Below are positions 15,376-23,559 of a stretch of DNA of 64,000 bases, piece after piece. The notes beneath the pieces are model-generated. The model did no database searches and had not been told where the DNA came from. It saw nothing but the letters and a program-made list of their open reading frames with translations. The first letter of the stretch is position 1, and every line of letters starts with the position of its first letter. Source of the stretch: Streptomyces parvus (lineage in GTDB: Bacteria; Actinomycetota; Actinomycetes; Streptomycetales; Streptomycetaceae); the NCBI RefSeq assembly GCF_032121415.1, contig NZ_CP135079.1, positions 7,006,001 through 7,070,000 on the forward strand, given 5' to 3'. The position numbers and the translations under genes are program-made.

Positions 15376-17109
15376 GTGACGACGAGGGGCATCTCGCAAC
15401 CGGTGGAGAGCGATACCGCCGACGAGGACGAAATGCCGGTACGGAGCGGAGAGCCCGGCAACGTGGTCATCAAGTGGATGACCACGACGGATCACAAGAC
15501 GATCGGTACGCTCTACCTCGTCACCTCCTTCGCGTTCTTCTGCGGGGGAGGAATCCTGGCTCTGGTGATGCGGGCCGAGCTGGCCCGGCCCGGTATCCAG
15601 CTGATTTCGAACGAGCAGTTCAACCAGGCGTTCACGATGCACGGCACGATCATGCTGCTGATGTTCGCGACGCCGCTGTTCGCCGGATTCGCCAACTGGA
15701 TCATGCCGCTGCAGATCGGCGCGCCCGACGTGGCGTTCCCGCGGCTGAACATGTTCGCGTACTGGCTCTATCTCTTCGGCTCCCTCATCGCGGTGGCGGG
15801 CTTCCTCACGCCGCAGGGGGCGGCGGACTTCGGCTGGTTCGCCTATGCCCCGCTCAACGACGCGGTCCGTACGCCGGGTATCGGCGCCGATATGTGGATC
15901 ATGGGTCTGGCCTTCTCCGGCTTCGGCACGATCCTCGGCTCGGTCAACTTCATCACCACGATCATCTGCATGCGCGCCCCGGGCATGACGATGTTCCGCA
16001 TGCCGATCTTCACCTGGAACGTCCTGCTGACCGGCGTATTGGTCCTGCTGGCCTTCCCGGTTCTGGCCGCGGCCCTCTTGGTGCTGGAGGCCGACCGTAA
16101 ATTCGGTGCCCATGTCTTCGACGCGGCCAACGGCGGCACGCTGCTGTGGCAGCACCTGTTCTGGTTCTTCGGCCATCCCGAGGTCTACATCATCGCTCTG
16201 CCGTTCTTCGGCATCGTCACCGAGATCTTCCCGGTCTTCAGCCGCAAACCGGTCTTCGGCTATATCGGACTGATCGCGGCCACGATCGCCATCGCCGGGC
16301 TGTCCGCGACCGTATGGGCGCACCACATGTTCGTCACGGGCGCGGTACTGCTGCCGTTCTTCTCCTTCATGACGTTCCTCATCGCCGTGCCGACAGGCGT
16401 GAAGTTCTTCAACTGGATCGGCACGATGTGGAAAGGGTCGCTGTCCCTGGAGACCCCGATGCTGTGGGCCGTCGGGTTCCTCGTCACCTTCCTGTTCGGC
16501 GGTCTGACCGGAATCATCCTCGCCTCACCGCCGCTGGACTTCCACGTCTCCGACTCGTACTTCGTCGTCGCCCACTTCCATTACGTGGTCTTCGGCACCG
16601 TGGTGTTCGCGATGTTCGCCGGATTCCATTTCTGGTGGCCGAAGTTCACCGGGAAGATGCTGGACGAACGGCTCGGCAAGATGACGTTCTGGACGCTGTT
16701 CGTCGGATTCCACGGCACGTTCCTCGTTCAGCACTGGCTGGGCGCCGAGGGCATGCCGCGCCGTTACGCGGACTATCTCGATGCCGACGGATTCACCGCG
16801 CTGAACACCGTCTCCACCATTTCCTCGTTCCTGCTCGGCCTGTCGATCCTGCCGTTCTTCTACAACGTCTGGAAGACCGCGCGGTACGGCAAGAAGGTCG
16901 GGGTCGACGACCCGTGGGGCTATGGCCGCTCGCTGGAGTGGGCGACCTCCTGCCCGCCGCCGCGGCACAACTTCGTCACGCTGCCGCGGATCCGTTCCGA
17001 ATCCCCGGCGTTCGACCTGCACCATCCGGCGATCCGCTCCCTGCAGGAGGCCACCAACCGCCCCGACAACTCCAGGATCGTCGCCCCGGGGGACCGGCAC
17101 GAGCAGTGA
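15376..17109 (+). CDS. ctaD: Cytochrome c oxidase subunit I (stand-alone copy)
   Basis: A 577-residue heme-copper oxidase subunit I of the aa3 type with twelve membrane helices. Key elements are present: the heme a ligand in FTMHGTIMLLMF, WFFGHPEVYIIALPFFG with the cross-linked Cu-B His/Tyr pair, VWAHHMFVTG with two more Cu-B histidines, and VVAHFHYVVFG with the remaining heme histidines. The K- and D-channel stretches look intact. The start is the GTG at 15376, with GAAGGAGCGTCGTA before it; an upstream ATG at 15298 would add a disordered tail. No ctaC, ctaE or bc1 genes are nearby, so it is a second subunit I that must borrow or do without the other subunits. Confidence 0.9.
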   Translation: MTTRGISQPVESDTADEDEMPVRSGEPGNVVIKWMTTTDHKTIGTLYLVTSFAFFCGGGILALVMRAELARPGIQLISNEQFNQAFTMHGTIMLLMFATPLFAGFANWIMPLQIGAPDVAFPRLNMFAYWLYLFGSLIAVAGFLTPQGAADFGWFAYAPLNDAVRTPGIGADMWIMGLAFSGFGTILGSVNFITTIICMRAPGMTMFRMPIFTWNVLLTGVLVLLAFPVLAAALLVLEADRKFGAHVFDAANGGTLLWQHLFWFFGHPEVYIIALPFFGIVTEIFPVFSRKPVFGYIGLIAATIAIAGLSATVWAHHMFVTGAVLLPFFSFMTFLIAVPTGVKFFNWIGTMWKGSLSLETPMLWAVGFLVTFLFGGLTGIILASPPLDFHVSDSYFVVAHFHYVVFGTVVFAMFAGFHFWWPKFTGKMLDERLGKMTFWTLFVGFHGTFLVQHWLGAEGMPRRYADYLDADGFTALNTVSTISSFLLGLSILPFFYNVWKTARYGKKVGVDDPWGYGRSLEWATSCPPPRHNFVTLPRIRSESPAFDLHHPAIRSLQEATNRPDNSRIVAPGDRHEQ

Positions 17110-17150
17110 CGTCGGCCCCGGACCTGACGGTGTGACGGAGAGGAGGACAG

Positions 17151-17492
17151 ATGGAACCCGACAAGGACAGCGCCAGGGGGCTGGCGCAACTGGAGGGCTT
17201 TCTGCTGTGGAACGCCGAGGTCGAACGGGCACGACGGCAGGCACGCCGCTTCACCGACCAGTTGCCCTGGCTGACCACGGCGCAGCGTGAGGACGTCGAG
17301 CGGGTGTTCGTCACCGAACGCGTCGCCGTTTCACGGGAGTCACTCACCCGCGTCCGCGACCGCGCGGAAGAACTGCGCGAGGAGTACAGCGGGCGCTACG
17401 CGCGGCTCCGGGCCCGCTGCGTCGCCGTCTCGGTCGGTGCGGTGAGCGCGGCGACCTGCCTCGGTACGGCGGTGGCCCTGGCCATCCGCTGA
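17151..17492 (+). CDS. Small protein with C-terminal membrane helix, ctaD-linked
   Basis: A 113-residue protein: about 85 residues of charged, probably coiled-coil helix (NAEVERARRQARRFTDQL, VRDRAEELREEYSGRYARL) then one hydrophobic helix (AVSVGAVSAATCLGTAVALAI). This tail-anchored layout and its position 41 bases after ctaD suggest a membrane partner of that oxidase, which is inference. GGAGAGGAGGACAG sets the ATG at 17151. I do not recognise the family. Confidence 0.7.
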   Translation: MEPDKDSARGLAQLEGFLLWNAEVERARRQARRFTDQLPWLTTAQREDVERVFVTERVAVSRESLTRVRDRAEELREEYSGRYARLRARCVAVSVGAVSAATCLGTAVALAIR

Positions 17493-17522
17493 TCTCGCGG
17501 CAGCCCCTCCGCGCCGGAACTC

Positions 17523-17554
17523 CCCGGTGCGGCCGGGTGACCGGCCGCACCGGG
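17523..17554. terminator. Strong terminator, 14-bp perfect stem
   Basis: CCCGGTGCGGCCGG (17523-17536) pairs perfectly with CCGGCCGCACCGGG (17541-17554) around the tetraloop GTGA, between convergent genes. Confidence 0.9.
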
Positions 17555-17588
17555 CGGGGCCGGGGCGCGGGAGGCGAGCCGGATACGG

Positions 17589-17966
17589 TCAGTGGCCTAC
17601 CAGGCAGAAGGGATGCCCGGCGGGATCGGCGTACACACGCCAGCCACGTTCTTCGTCCCCGGCGCCGAGCAGGGAGGCCCCGGCCGCCAGGACCTCCTCG
17701 TGCGACCGTTCCCGGTCGGTGACGCCGAAGTCCAGGTGGAACTGCTGGGGCGCCTCCTGGCCGGGCCAGCGGGGCGGCCGGTAGCCCGCCACCCGCTGAA
17801 AGGCGAGGACGAGCCCACAGGGCGTGTGCAGCGTGGACCACTCCGCGTCGCACTCCCACCGCCGGTCGGGACGGTCGACCTCTCCTCCCAGCAACGATGC
17901 GTAGAAATCGGCCAGTTCACTCGGGTCCGGGCAGTCGAGGACCACGCACTCCAGTTCAGCGATCAT
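17589..17966 (-). CDS. VOC (glyoxalase) family protein
   Basis: A 125-residue vicinal-oxygen-chelate protein with two beta-alpha-beta-beta-beta halves: ELECVVLDCPDPSELADFYASLLG opens the first and QFHLDFGVTDRERSHEEVLAAGA the second, and it closes with VYADPAGHPFCLVGH. Metal ligand positions (H in QFHLD, late acidic residues) can be traced but the first half lacks an obvious ligand, so it may bind rather than catalyse. This Glyoxalase_6 type is abundant in Streptomyces; the ligand is unknown. Confidence 0.85.
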   Translation of the reverse strand: MIAELECVVLDCPDPSELADFYASLLGGEVDRPDRRWECDAEWSTLHTPCGLVLAFQRVAGYRPPRWPGQEAPQQFHLDFGVTDRERSHEEVLAAGASLLGAGDEERGWRVYADPAGHPFCLVGH

Positions 17967-18013
17967 GACCGCATCGTAGGCATTTCCCGTCCACGCCGCG
18001 TGCGCCGCGGGGC

Positions 18014-19618
18014 TCAGCGCGCTCCGAACACCTGCGTCCACACCGGGCCGCCGCCGGAATCCTGCTTCCCCATGCCGATCTCCTTGAACGAGCAGTTGAG
18101 GATGTTCGCACGGTGTCCCGGGCTGTCCATCCAGGACTGCATCACGTCGGCCGGCGTCCGCTGCCCCTTGGCGATGTTCTCGCCGTACGTCGACCACCGG
18201 TATCCGGCGGCGGTGATCCGGTCGCCCGGGTCCCTGCCGTCCTGCGAGGTGTGGGAGAAGTAGTCCTGGGCCGCCATGTCGGCGGAGTGCCGCTGCGCGG
18301 CCGTGTTGAGCAGGCTGTTGACGGAGACCGGACCGCAGCCCTCCTTGGAGCGCTCGGCGTTGACCAGCTCGGTGACCTGCTCGGCCATCCCCGCCGGGGC
18401 GGGCGGTGCGGGAGCGGGCGGGTCCGGCTTCGGAGCCGGGGCGGCGGAGCTGGGCGCGGGCGGCGTCGTCGTCTTCTTCTTCGGCTTGGACTTGGGCTTC
18501 GGCTTGCGTGAGGGGCTCGGAGACTCCGAGGCGCTGGGCGACGTGGACGCCGAAGGGGAGGGGGACGACGTCGGGGCGGCCGACGTGGACACCTCCGTAC
18601 GGGGGGCCGGAGCATCGGCCGTGACGGTCGTCGCGTCCCGGTCGTCGCCGTCGGTGTAGAGGTGCACCGCCGCGCCGCCCGTGCCCAGCGCCGCGACCGC
18701 GACGACGGCGGCGACAGCCGAGTTGCGACGACGCCGCCGGGCCTGCACCCGTCTGCGCTCGGCCCGGCCCGCCCCGGCACTGTCCGCGCCCGCAGCCGGT
18801 GCCTGGAGGTGCGCCGCCGTGGCGAGCAGCTCGGGAGCGGCCCCCGCCCCCGCCGCCGCGGCCACCGGAACGAGCGCGAGACCCACCAGCAGCCCCTCGG
18901 CGGGCACCAGGCCCGAGCCATGGCCCGAGCACACCGTGCACTCGCGGGCATGGCGGGCGAGCCTCTTGCGCCACAGGGCGGAGGGGACGCCGTCCCAGCC
19001 GGCGGTGATGTCCTCCAGCAGCACGCACGGCGGCTCCGCCGCCAGCGCGCCCACGACGACCCGCGCCGCCTCCAACTGGGCCTTCATCCGCTGCACCCGT
19101 ACGGCGGTGTGCTGCGGGGTGAGTTCGAGAGCACCGGCGACCTCGGCCCGGGACAGATGCCCGGCGGTCTCCAGCCACCACAGCGACAACAGGGCGCGGT
19201 CGTCCTCGTCCAGCCAGCGCGTCGCCTCCGCCACCTGCCGCCGCTGGCCGGTCAGGCCGAGCTCCAGGATCGTCACCTCGACGAAATCCGCGCGGGGATC
19301 CGGCAGGTCGTACGCGGCCTCCAGCCGGTCCGCGGGTATCGCGCCCGCCTGCTTCTCGCGCCAGTGCGTGCGTATCTCGTTCATGGCTATCGCAACCAGC
19401 CAGGAACGGAAGCGCTCCGGGTCGCGAAGTTCGTGCAGGCCCCGGAGCATGCGCAGCACCGTCTCCTGCACCACGTCGTCCACGTCCGCATGGCCGTCCA
19501 GCGCACGTCCGACGACGTTGTACAGCAGCGGTAGATACGCCGAGACGAGCTGGTCCTTGGCCTGCTGGTCGCCGCCCTGCGCGGCCGCGATCAAGGCCGT
19601 CGGGTGATCCTTGCCCAT
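18014..19618 (-). CDS. ECF sigma factor fused to membrane helix and extracellular CAP/SCP domain
   Basis: One 534-residue chain. Residues 20-90 are sigma region 2 (YLPLLYNVVGRALDGHADVD, then QETVLRMLRG and RSWLVAIAMNEIR); 125-190 are region 4 (LSRAEVAGALELTPQHTAVR); HARECTVC at 223-230 resembles the H-x3-C-x2-C zinc site of anti-sigma domains. A basic stretch RRRVQARRRRR (288-298) precedes a membrane helix (about 299-318); a Ser/Pro/Lys-rich linker runs to 410; residues 411-534 are a complete CAP (CRISP/PR-1/SCP) domain with RHSADMA, YFSHTSQDG, YGENIAKG and SPGHRANIL, plus two cysteines. Positive charges before the helix place the CAP domain outside. The protein thus couples a cytoplasmic sigma factor to an external domain. 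The start is ATG at 19618. Confidence 0.88.
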   Translation of the reverse strand: MGKDHPTALIAAAQGGDQQAKDQLVSAYLPLLYNVVGRALDGHADVDDVVQETVLRMLRGLHELRDPERFRSWLVAIAMNEIRTHWREKQAGAIPADRLEAAYDLPDPRADFVEVTILELGLTGQRRQVAEATRWLDEDDRALLSLWWLETAGHLSRAEVAGALELTPQHTAVRVQRMKAQLEAARVVVGALAAEPPCVLLEDITAGWDGVPSALWRKRLARHARECTVCSGHGSGLVPAEGLLVGLALVPVAAAAGAGAAPELLATAAHLQAPAAGADSAGAGRAERRRVQARRRRRNSAVAAVVAVAALGTGGAAVHLYTDGDDRDATTVTADAPAPRTEVSTSAAPTSSPSPSASTSPSASESPSPSRKPKPKSKPKKKTTTPPAPSSAAPAPKPDPPAPAPPAPAGMAEQVTELVNAERSKEGCGPVSVNSLLNTAAQRHSADMAAQDYFSHTSQDGRDPGDRITAAGYRWSTYGENIAKGQRTPADVMQSWMDSPGHRANILNCSFKEIGMGKQDSGGGPVWTQVFGAR

Positions 19619-19792
19619 GCTGTGCTCACTCTTCCGGGGTCCGGTGCTGTCACTTCCCACACTCGGGAGATGGGGTGAGGGCGGGACGATAACAAGAATC
19701 CGGCGAGCAACCCCGGAATCCTCTGCCGCGGACCTCCGCCGCCCGGCCCCGGTGGGCCCGTCGCGGGCCTGTGCGCAGCGGCCGCGGCACGC

Positions 19793-19850
19793 TCCGCGCA
19801 CCGGGTCTGCGTCACGGAAGGAGATCCGTGACGCAGACCCGGTGCGCGGA
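19793..19850. terminator. 26-bp perfect inverted repeat, terminator of antitoxin-like gene
   Basis: The 26 bases at 19793-19818 are exactly complementary to 19825-19850, with a 6-base loop AGGAGA. It begins 45 bases beyond the stop of the minus-strand antitoxin-like gene. The stem is much longer than needed for termination. Confidence 0.85.
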
Positions 19851-19895
19851 AGGGAGGCGGCCGGACGCCGGCCGCCCGGTCACCGCTGGACCGGC

Positions 19896-20090
19896 TCAGG
19901 CGCGGGGCGGCCCGCCCTGGTCGCGGTCCGTGCCCAGCTGCTGCCTGAGCTTGTCCTGGGCGGTGTCGACGTGGCCCTTGTGCTTCCCCTGTGTACGGTC
20001 GTCGACCATGTCACCTGCCTTGTCGACGCCCTTGCCGGCCTGGTCCTCGTGGCCCTTGAGCATCTTCTTGATCTTGTCCATCGCGGACAT
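19896..20090 (-). CDS. Antitoxin-like small protein (MT0933/Rv0909 family)
   Basis: A 64-residue, highly charged protein: MSAMDKIKKMLKGHEDQAGK, then KAGDMVDDRTQGKHKGHVDT. This matches the MT0933_antitox pattern (small helical protein with repeated xGxxDKAGDxxDxxT turns), also reminiscent of CsbD-like stress proteins. In Streptomyces the family is usually found without a toxin partner, and none is visible here, so 'antitoxin' is a family label only. GGAGGACGT lies directly before ATG at 20090; an inner ATG at 20081 is less likely. Confidence 0.75.
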   Translation of the reverse strand: MSAMDKIKKMLKGHEDQAGKGVDKAGDMVDDRTQGKHKGHVDTAQDKLRQQLGTDRDQGGPPRA

Positions 20091-20263
20091 ACGTCCTCCT
20101 CGTCGACTCTTCGCCCCCCGCACATCAAGGTTCACCGCACCGGGCCCTGTCCGCATCCGCGCCGGGACATGGCGAGGACCCGGCCGACGGACCCGGGGAG
20201 CGTGGGAAGTGTGAAGCCGCGCCGACTGGGCACATACCGGTTGACCAGGAGGAGGTGGTGGCA

Positions 20264-20362
20264 ATGGGCCGCATCCGAGTTGTCGTCCGTCGTCCCCCGC
20301 CCCCCTCGGGGCCGCCGCCGCTCGATCTGCGCACCCCGTCAGGCCGCCCCCTGCCGTACTGA
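20264..20362 (+). CDS. 32-residue proline/arginine-rich ORF with ideal ribosome-binding site
   Basis: ATG at 20264 is preceded by AGGAGGAGG with 8-base spacing, one of the best Shine-Dalgarno matches in the window. It runs to TGA at 20360-20362. The peptide starts MGRIRVVVRRPPPPSGPPP and ends RPLPY; about a third of residues are proline and a fifth arginine, with no lysine or cysteine. Two in-frame GTG codons just upstream are alternatives. It lies divergent from the antitoxin-like gene and convergent with the MASE1 gene. I do not recognise it. It may be a small ribosome-, membrane- or nucleic-acid-binding peptide, or a leader peptide; coding status is not proven. Confidence 0.5.
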   Translation: MGRIRVVVRRPPPPSGPPPLDLRTPSGRPLPY

Positions 20363-20452
20363 CCGCACCCGCCCCCGGCCCCTCCGGGCGCGCGCCGACG
20401 CGTCCGTACGGGTTACGGGACGTGCGTCCGCGTCATGGGTCGTCCATCCGCG

Positions 20453-21487
20453 TTACGGGTCCTCCGGGCGAGGGCCGTCGTCCAGCGGGCCGTGTCGCCG
20501 CGGTCTGCCCTCGTACCGCCCCGGGCCCGGTGCCGACAGCGGCGCGAGCTGCTCCACCAGGGCCTCCAGCTCCTCGACGGCGTACTCCGTCTCCCGGCGG
20601 ATGTTCTTGTGCTCCGCGACGATGGCCCCGAGCAGCAGCGCGGTGAGCGCGACACAGCCGTTGAGCAGCGACAGATTGGCCATGATCTCCATCAGGCTGT
20701 GTCCGGCGAACGGTCCCAGCGCGTCCGTACCGGCGAGAATGGCGAGCACCGAGACGACCAGGGCGCACGGTGCGCTGCCGGGGAGCTGGAAGCGCAGGGC
20801 CGACCAGATGATCACCGGGAACACCACGTAGATCATCGACAGCGCGCTGCGCGTGGCGATCAGCGACACCACGACCACGACGACCGCGAGAACCGACGCC
20901 TCCAGCCAGCGGTCGCTCGGGCGGGGCCACCGCGCCCTGCGCAGGACCAGCAGGACGGGGGTGACCACCAGGACGCCCATCGCGTCCCCCGCCCACCAGG
21001 ACGACCAGACCAGCCAGAACCGTCCCGGCGGAACCTTGTCGTCGAGCAGCAGCGTGAAGCTGCCGATGGTGGCGCTGATCAGCATCCCCGCGAACGCACC
21101 GAGGAAGACCAGGCAGACCCCGTCCCGCAGCCGGACCAGCTCATTGCGGAAGCCGACCCTCCGCAGCAGGGCGTACGCGGCCAGCGGGGCGGCCGTGTTG
21201 CCGAACATGATGGCCAGACGGCTCACGGTGAACGCGTCGCCGATCTCGGAGACCGTCACCAGCGTGCCCAGCGCGATGCCCGGCCAGACGCGGACGCCCA
21301 GGCACAGCAGCGCGGCCAGGGCGATACCGGTGGGCGGCCACAGCGGAGTGACGACCGCGCCGTCGACGACGACCTGGCGCATCAGCCCGACCCGCCCCGC
21401 CAGGTAGTAGGCGCCGGCCACGCCAAGGATCTGCGCCACGTACACGGCCCGACGTCTGGCTTCCTTGCTGCGGATCACACCACTCAT
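20453..21487 (-). CDS. MASE1-domain membrane sensor without output domain
   Basis: A 344-residue integral membrane protein of the MASE1 type: eight or so helices from residue 15 to about 285 (VAQILGVAGAYYLAGRVGLM, PLWPPTGIALAALLCLGVR, WWAGDAMGVLVVTPVLLVLR are the family's hallmark stretches), then a short cytoplasmic coiled coil (EHKNIRRETEYAVEELEALV) and a disordered tail. In most MASE1 proteins a histidine kinase, GGDEF or PP2C domain follows; none does here. The next gene upstream, 54 bases away on the same strand, encodes a soluble PP2C phosphatase that may supply the output. ATG at 21487 is chosen; GTG at 21523 is possible. Confidence 0.85.
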   Translation of the reverse strand: MSGVIRSKEARRRAVYVAQILGVAGAYYLAGRVGLMRQVVVDGAVVTPLWPPTGIALAALLCLGVRVWPGIALGTLVTVSEIGDAFTVSRLAIMFGNTAAPLAAYALLRRVGFRNELVRLRDGVCLVFLGAFAGMLISATIGSFTLLLDDKVPPGRFWLVWSSWWAGDAMGVLVVTPVLLVLRRARWPRPSDRWLEASVLAVVVVVVSLIATRSALSMIYVVFPVIIWSALRFQLPGSAPCALVVSVLAILAGTDALGPFAGHSLMEIMANLSLLNGCVALTALLLGAIVAEHKNIRRETEYAVEELEALVEQLAPLSAPGPGRYEGRPRRHGPLDDGPRPEDP

Positions 21488-21541
21488 CAGACACCGACCG
21501 CGGTAGCAGTCGGCAGGTGACACGCGCGGTACGGTCCGGCG

Positions 21542-22375
21542 TCACCGCGGGCCGCGGAGGGCGGCGGCATGCCGCAGGACCAGGACGGCGGCATCGTCCT
21601 CGTGCCCTGTCACCTCCGCCGCGCTCAGGACCTCGTCGGCCAGCTGTGCCGCGCTCGCCCCGGCGCGCGCGGCGACCAGCTGCCTGACCCGCTCCAGTCC
21701 CTCCTCGATCAGCAGCGACGGCCCCTCGACGACCCCGTCGGTGAGCAGCACGATCGCCCCGTCGCAGTCGAGGGTGCGCCGGGTGACGGGATAGCCCTCG
21801 CCGGGTTCGATGCCCAGCGGCATGCCGCCAGGGTCCTCCGTGAGGCCCGACCGGCCCCCCGTGGTGGCCCACACGGACGCCACATGCCCGGCCCGTGCGC
21901 TGTGCAGTTCCCAGGTCGTCGGGTCCAGCCGCAGGAACGTGCAGGTAGCGAAGAGCCCCGAGTCCACGGACAGCAGCAGGTCGTTCGTCCGGCCCAGGAT
22001 CTCGCCCGGATCGGACGCCGTGCCCGCGATGGCCCGCATCGCGATCCGGACCTGCCCCATGAAGGCGGCCGCCTCGACGTCATGGCCCTGTACGTCGCCG
22101 ATGGCGAAGCCGAGTGTCCCGTCCGCGAGGGGAAAACCGTCGTACCAGTCGCCGCCGATGTCCAGGCCGTGGCGGGCCGGTGCGTAACCGGCCGCGGACT
22201 GCAGACCGGGGAGCGTGGGCAGGGCCGCCGGAAGCATCTCGCGCTGGAGGGCCTGCGCGAGCTCCACCCTGGCCTGATGGAACTCCACCTCGCGCCGAGC
22301 ACGCGCCGTGAGGTCCTGCAAGGTGTTGAGCAGGTCCTCGGCGCTGGCTGAGCGGGGAGTCCGACGCCGGTTCAT
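21542..22375 (-). CDS. SpoIIE-type PP2C serine phosphatase
   Basis: A 277-residue stand-alone PP2C/SpoIIE phosphatase. An N-terminal coiled coil (SAEDLLNTLQDLTARARREV) leads into QREMLPAALPTLPGLQSAAG, GGDWYDGFPLADGTLGFAIG, DVQGHDVEAAAFMGQVR, and finally GHEDDAAVLVLR with the metal-binding aspartates. Such enzymes dephosphorylate anti-anti-sigma proteins. The coiled-coil start and the closely following MASE1 sensor gene suggest that the two form one membrane-coupled phosphatase unit, which is inference. Confidence 0.9.
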   Translation of the reverse strand: MNRRRTPRSASAEDLLNTLQDLTARARREVEFHQARVELAQALQREMLPAALPTLPGLQSAAGYAPARHGLDIGGDWYDGFPLADGTLGFAIGDVQGHDVEAAAFMGQVRIAMRAIAGTASDPGEILGRTNDLLLSVDSGLFATCTFLRLDPTTWELHSARAGHVASVWATTGGRSGLTEDPGGMPLGIEPGEGYPVTRRTLDCDGAIVLLTDGVVEGPSLLIEEGLERVRQLVAARAGASAAQLADEVLSAAEVTGHEDDAAVLVLRHAAALRGPR

Positions 22376-22486
22376 GTGCCGCTCCGCGGTGCGTTATGTC
22401 CTTGAATCATAGGGCGGGCCACCCGGAGCGGCGACTGCGGCGACCGAGGCGACGTCCGCGTACCGGCGGCCCAGGTGGCGCGCCGC

Positions 22487-23107
22487 TCAGAACGGACGGG
22501 CGCGGTACAGATCGCGGAGCAGGGCGATCTCGGCACCGTGGTGCAGCACCTCCTGGTTGACCCACCAGACGACGTCGACAAAGAGGTCCTCGGCGTCGCT
22601 GCCGTTCGGATACGTGCTGTACCCGACGGTGTCCAGGGCCGTGTCGTCCGCGGTGAGCAGGGCCTCGCGCCAGGCGGCGGACGAGGTCTCGAAGGCGGCC
22701 ACCGCACCGGCGGCGTCCCCCGGAGTGCGGTAGTCCTCGTGGGTGAGCGTCCTGCCGCCATGGGTGTGGTCGGCGCGGAGGGCGAGCATCTCGGAGAGAT
22801 GGCTCAGACGCCACGCGACGGTGGTGAACGGCGGGGGAAACGGATGCGGGGAGTCCGCCGCGTCCCGCCCCCAGTCACCGGCCCCGGCCAGAGCCGTCGC
22901 CCGCGCCCCGGGCCCGTCGTCGCGACGGCGTACGGACCAGCAGTCGGGCACGGGTTCCCAGAGGTACTCATCGTCGCCGAGCGGCGTGACGCCGATGTCG
23001 ACGCCGTTGCCGCTGTCCATGACGGGACCGGCCAGGCGGGCGAGGAGCCGTTCGCAGGCGAAGTCGAACTGCTCCAGCAGGGGGATCAGGCGCGGTGGGA
23101 TGGTCAC
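22487..23107 (-). CDS. DinB-family four-helix protein
   Basis: A 206-residue DinB/YfiT-like protein with PPRLIPLLEQFDFACERLLA, FTTVAWRLSHLSEMLALRAD, SAAWREALLTADDTALDT and VVWWVNQEVLHHGAEIALLR. The three metal-site positions can be read as H in RLSHLSEM and the HH pair in EVLHHGAE. In actinobacteria this family includes mycothiol-dependent maleylpyruvate isomerase-like enzymes. The start is a GTG at 23107 without a clear ribosome-binding site, so the N-terminus is uncertain. Confidence 0.8.
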   Translation of the reverse strand: MTIPPRLIPLLEQFDFACERLLARLAGPVMDSGNGVDIGVTPLGDDEYLWEPVPDCWSVRRRDDGPGARATALAGAGDWGRDAADSPHPFPPPFTTVAWRLSHLSEMLALRADHTHGGRTLTHEDYRTPGDAAGAVAAFETSSAAWREALLTADDTALDTVGYSTYPNGSDAEDLFVDVVWWVNQEVLHHGAEIALLRDLYRARPF

Positions 23108-23269
23108 CGGTGGAGCGTGCCACAGCCGACGGGCGGACGCGCACCGATTTCCCCGCTGCCGCCCGCGGGCTCGGCCGGACGGGCCGGCACCGTACGGTCC
23201 GCCGCCGGACGGTGGCCGGATGGACGCTCGTACCGAGCCGTTGTCAGTGCCCGGTGGGATGCTGCCCGC

Positions 23270-23539
23270 ATGGACGAGCTGATGAGGCAGCGACGGGTGT
23301 ACGGCACCGACCACGACGACCCCCGCCCGGGACCGAGGCCTGGGCACGACTACCGCGAGCTGGTCGGCGGCCCGCTCGACGGGCTGCTGCTCGACGTCAC
23401 CGGGTGGGGCGAGGCGGACCTGCGCGACGGCGTCGGGCTGGTCACCGAGATCGGCGCCTACGGGCCCGGCGGCCGCGCCGAGTACGGGCCGCGGTCGCCG
23501 GACAGCCACCAGTGGGACTGGCGCGGCGACGTGCGGTGA
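23270..23539 (+). CDS. Hypothetical protein, 89 residues
   Basis: An 89-residue protein. It starts MDELMRQRRVYGTDHDD and contains YRELVGGPLDGLLLDVTGW and a GGRAEYGPRSPDSHQWDWRG tail. The YRELVGGPLDG motif resembles small Streptomyces proteins of unknown role. No membrane or signal segments. ATG at 23270 has only GGTGGG upstream. It ends just before the tRNA gene, which is on the other strand. Confidence 0.55.
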   Translation: MDELMRQRRVYGTDHDDPRPGPRPGHDYRELVGGPLDGLLLDVTGWGEADLRDGVGLVTEIGAYGPGGRAEYGPRSPDSHQWDWRGDVR

Positions 23540-23559
23540 CGAAGACCGGGTGGTGAGGG

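Noticed and set aside
19896..20090. A toxin-antitoxin pair at the antitoxin-like gene
   Set aside because: No toxin-like gene adjoins it; the 32-residue Pro/Arg ORF is divergent and has no toxin features. The family name alone is not evidence.
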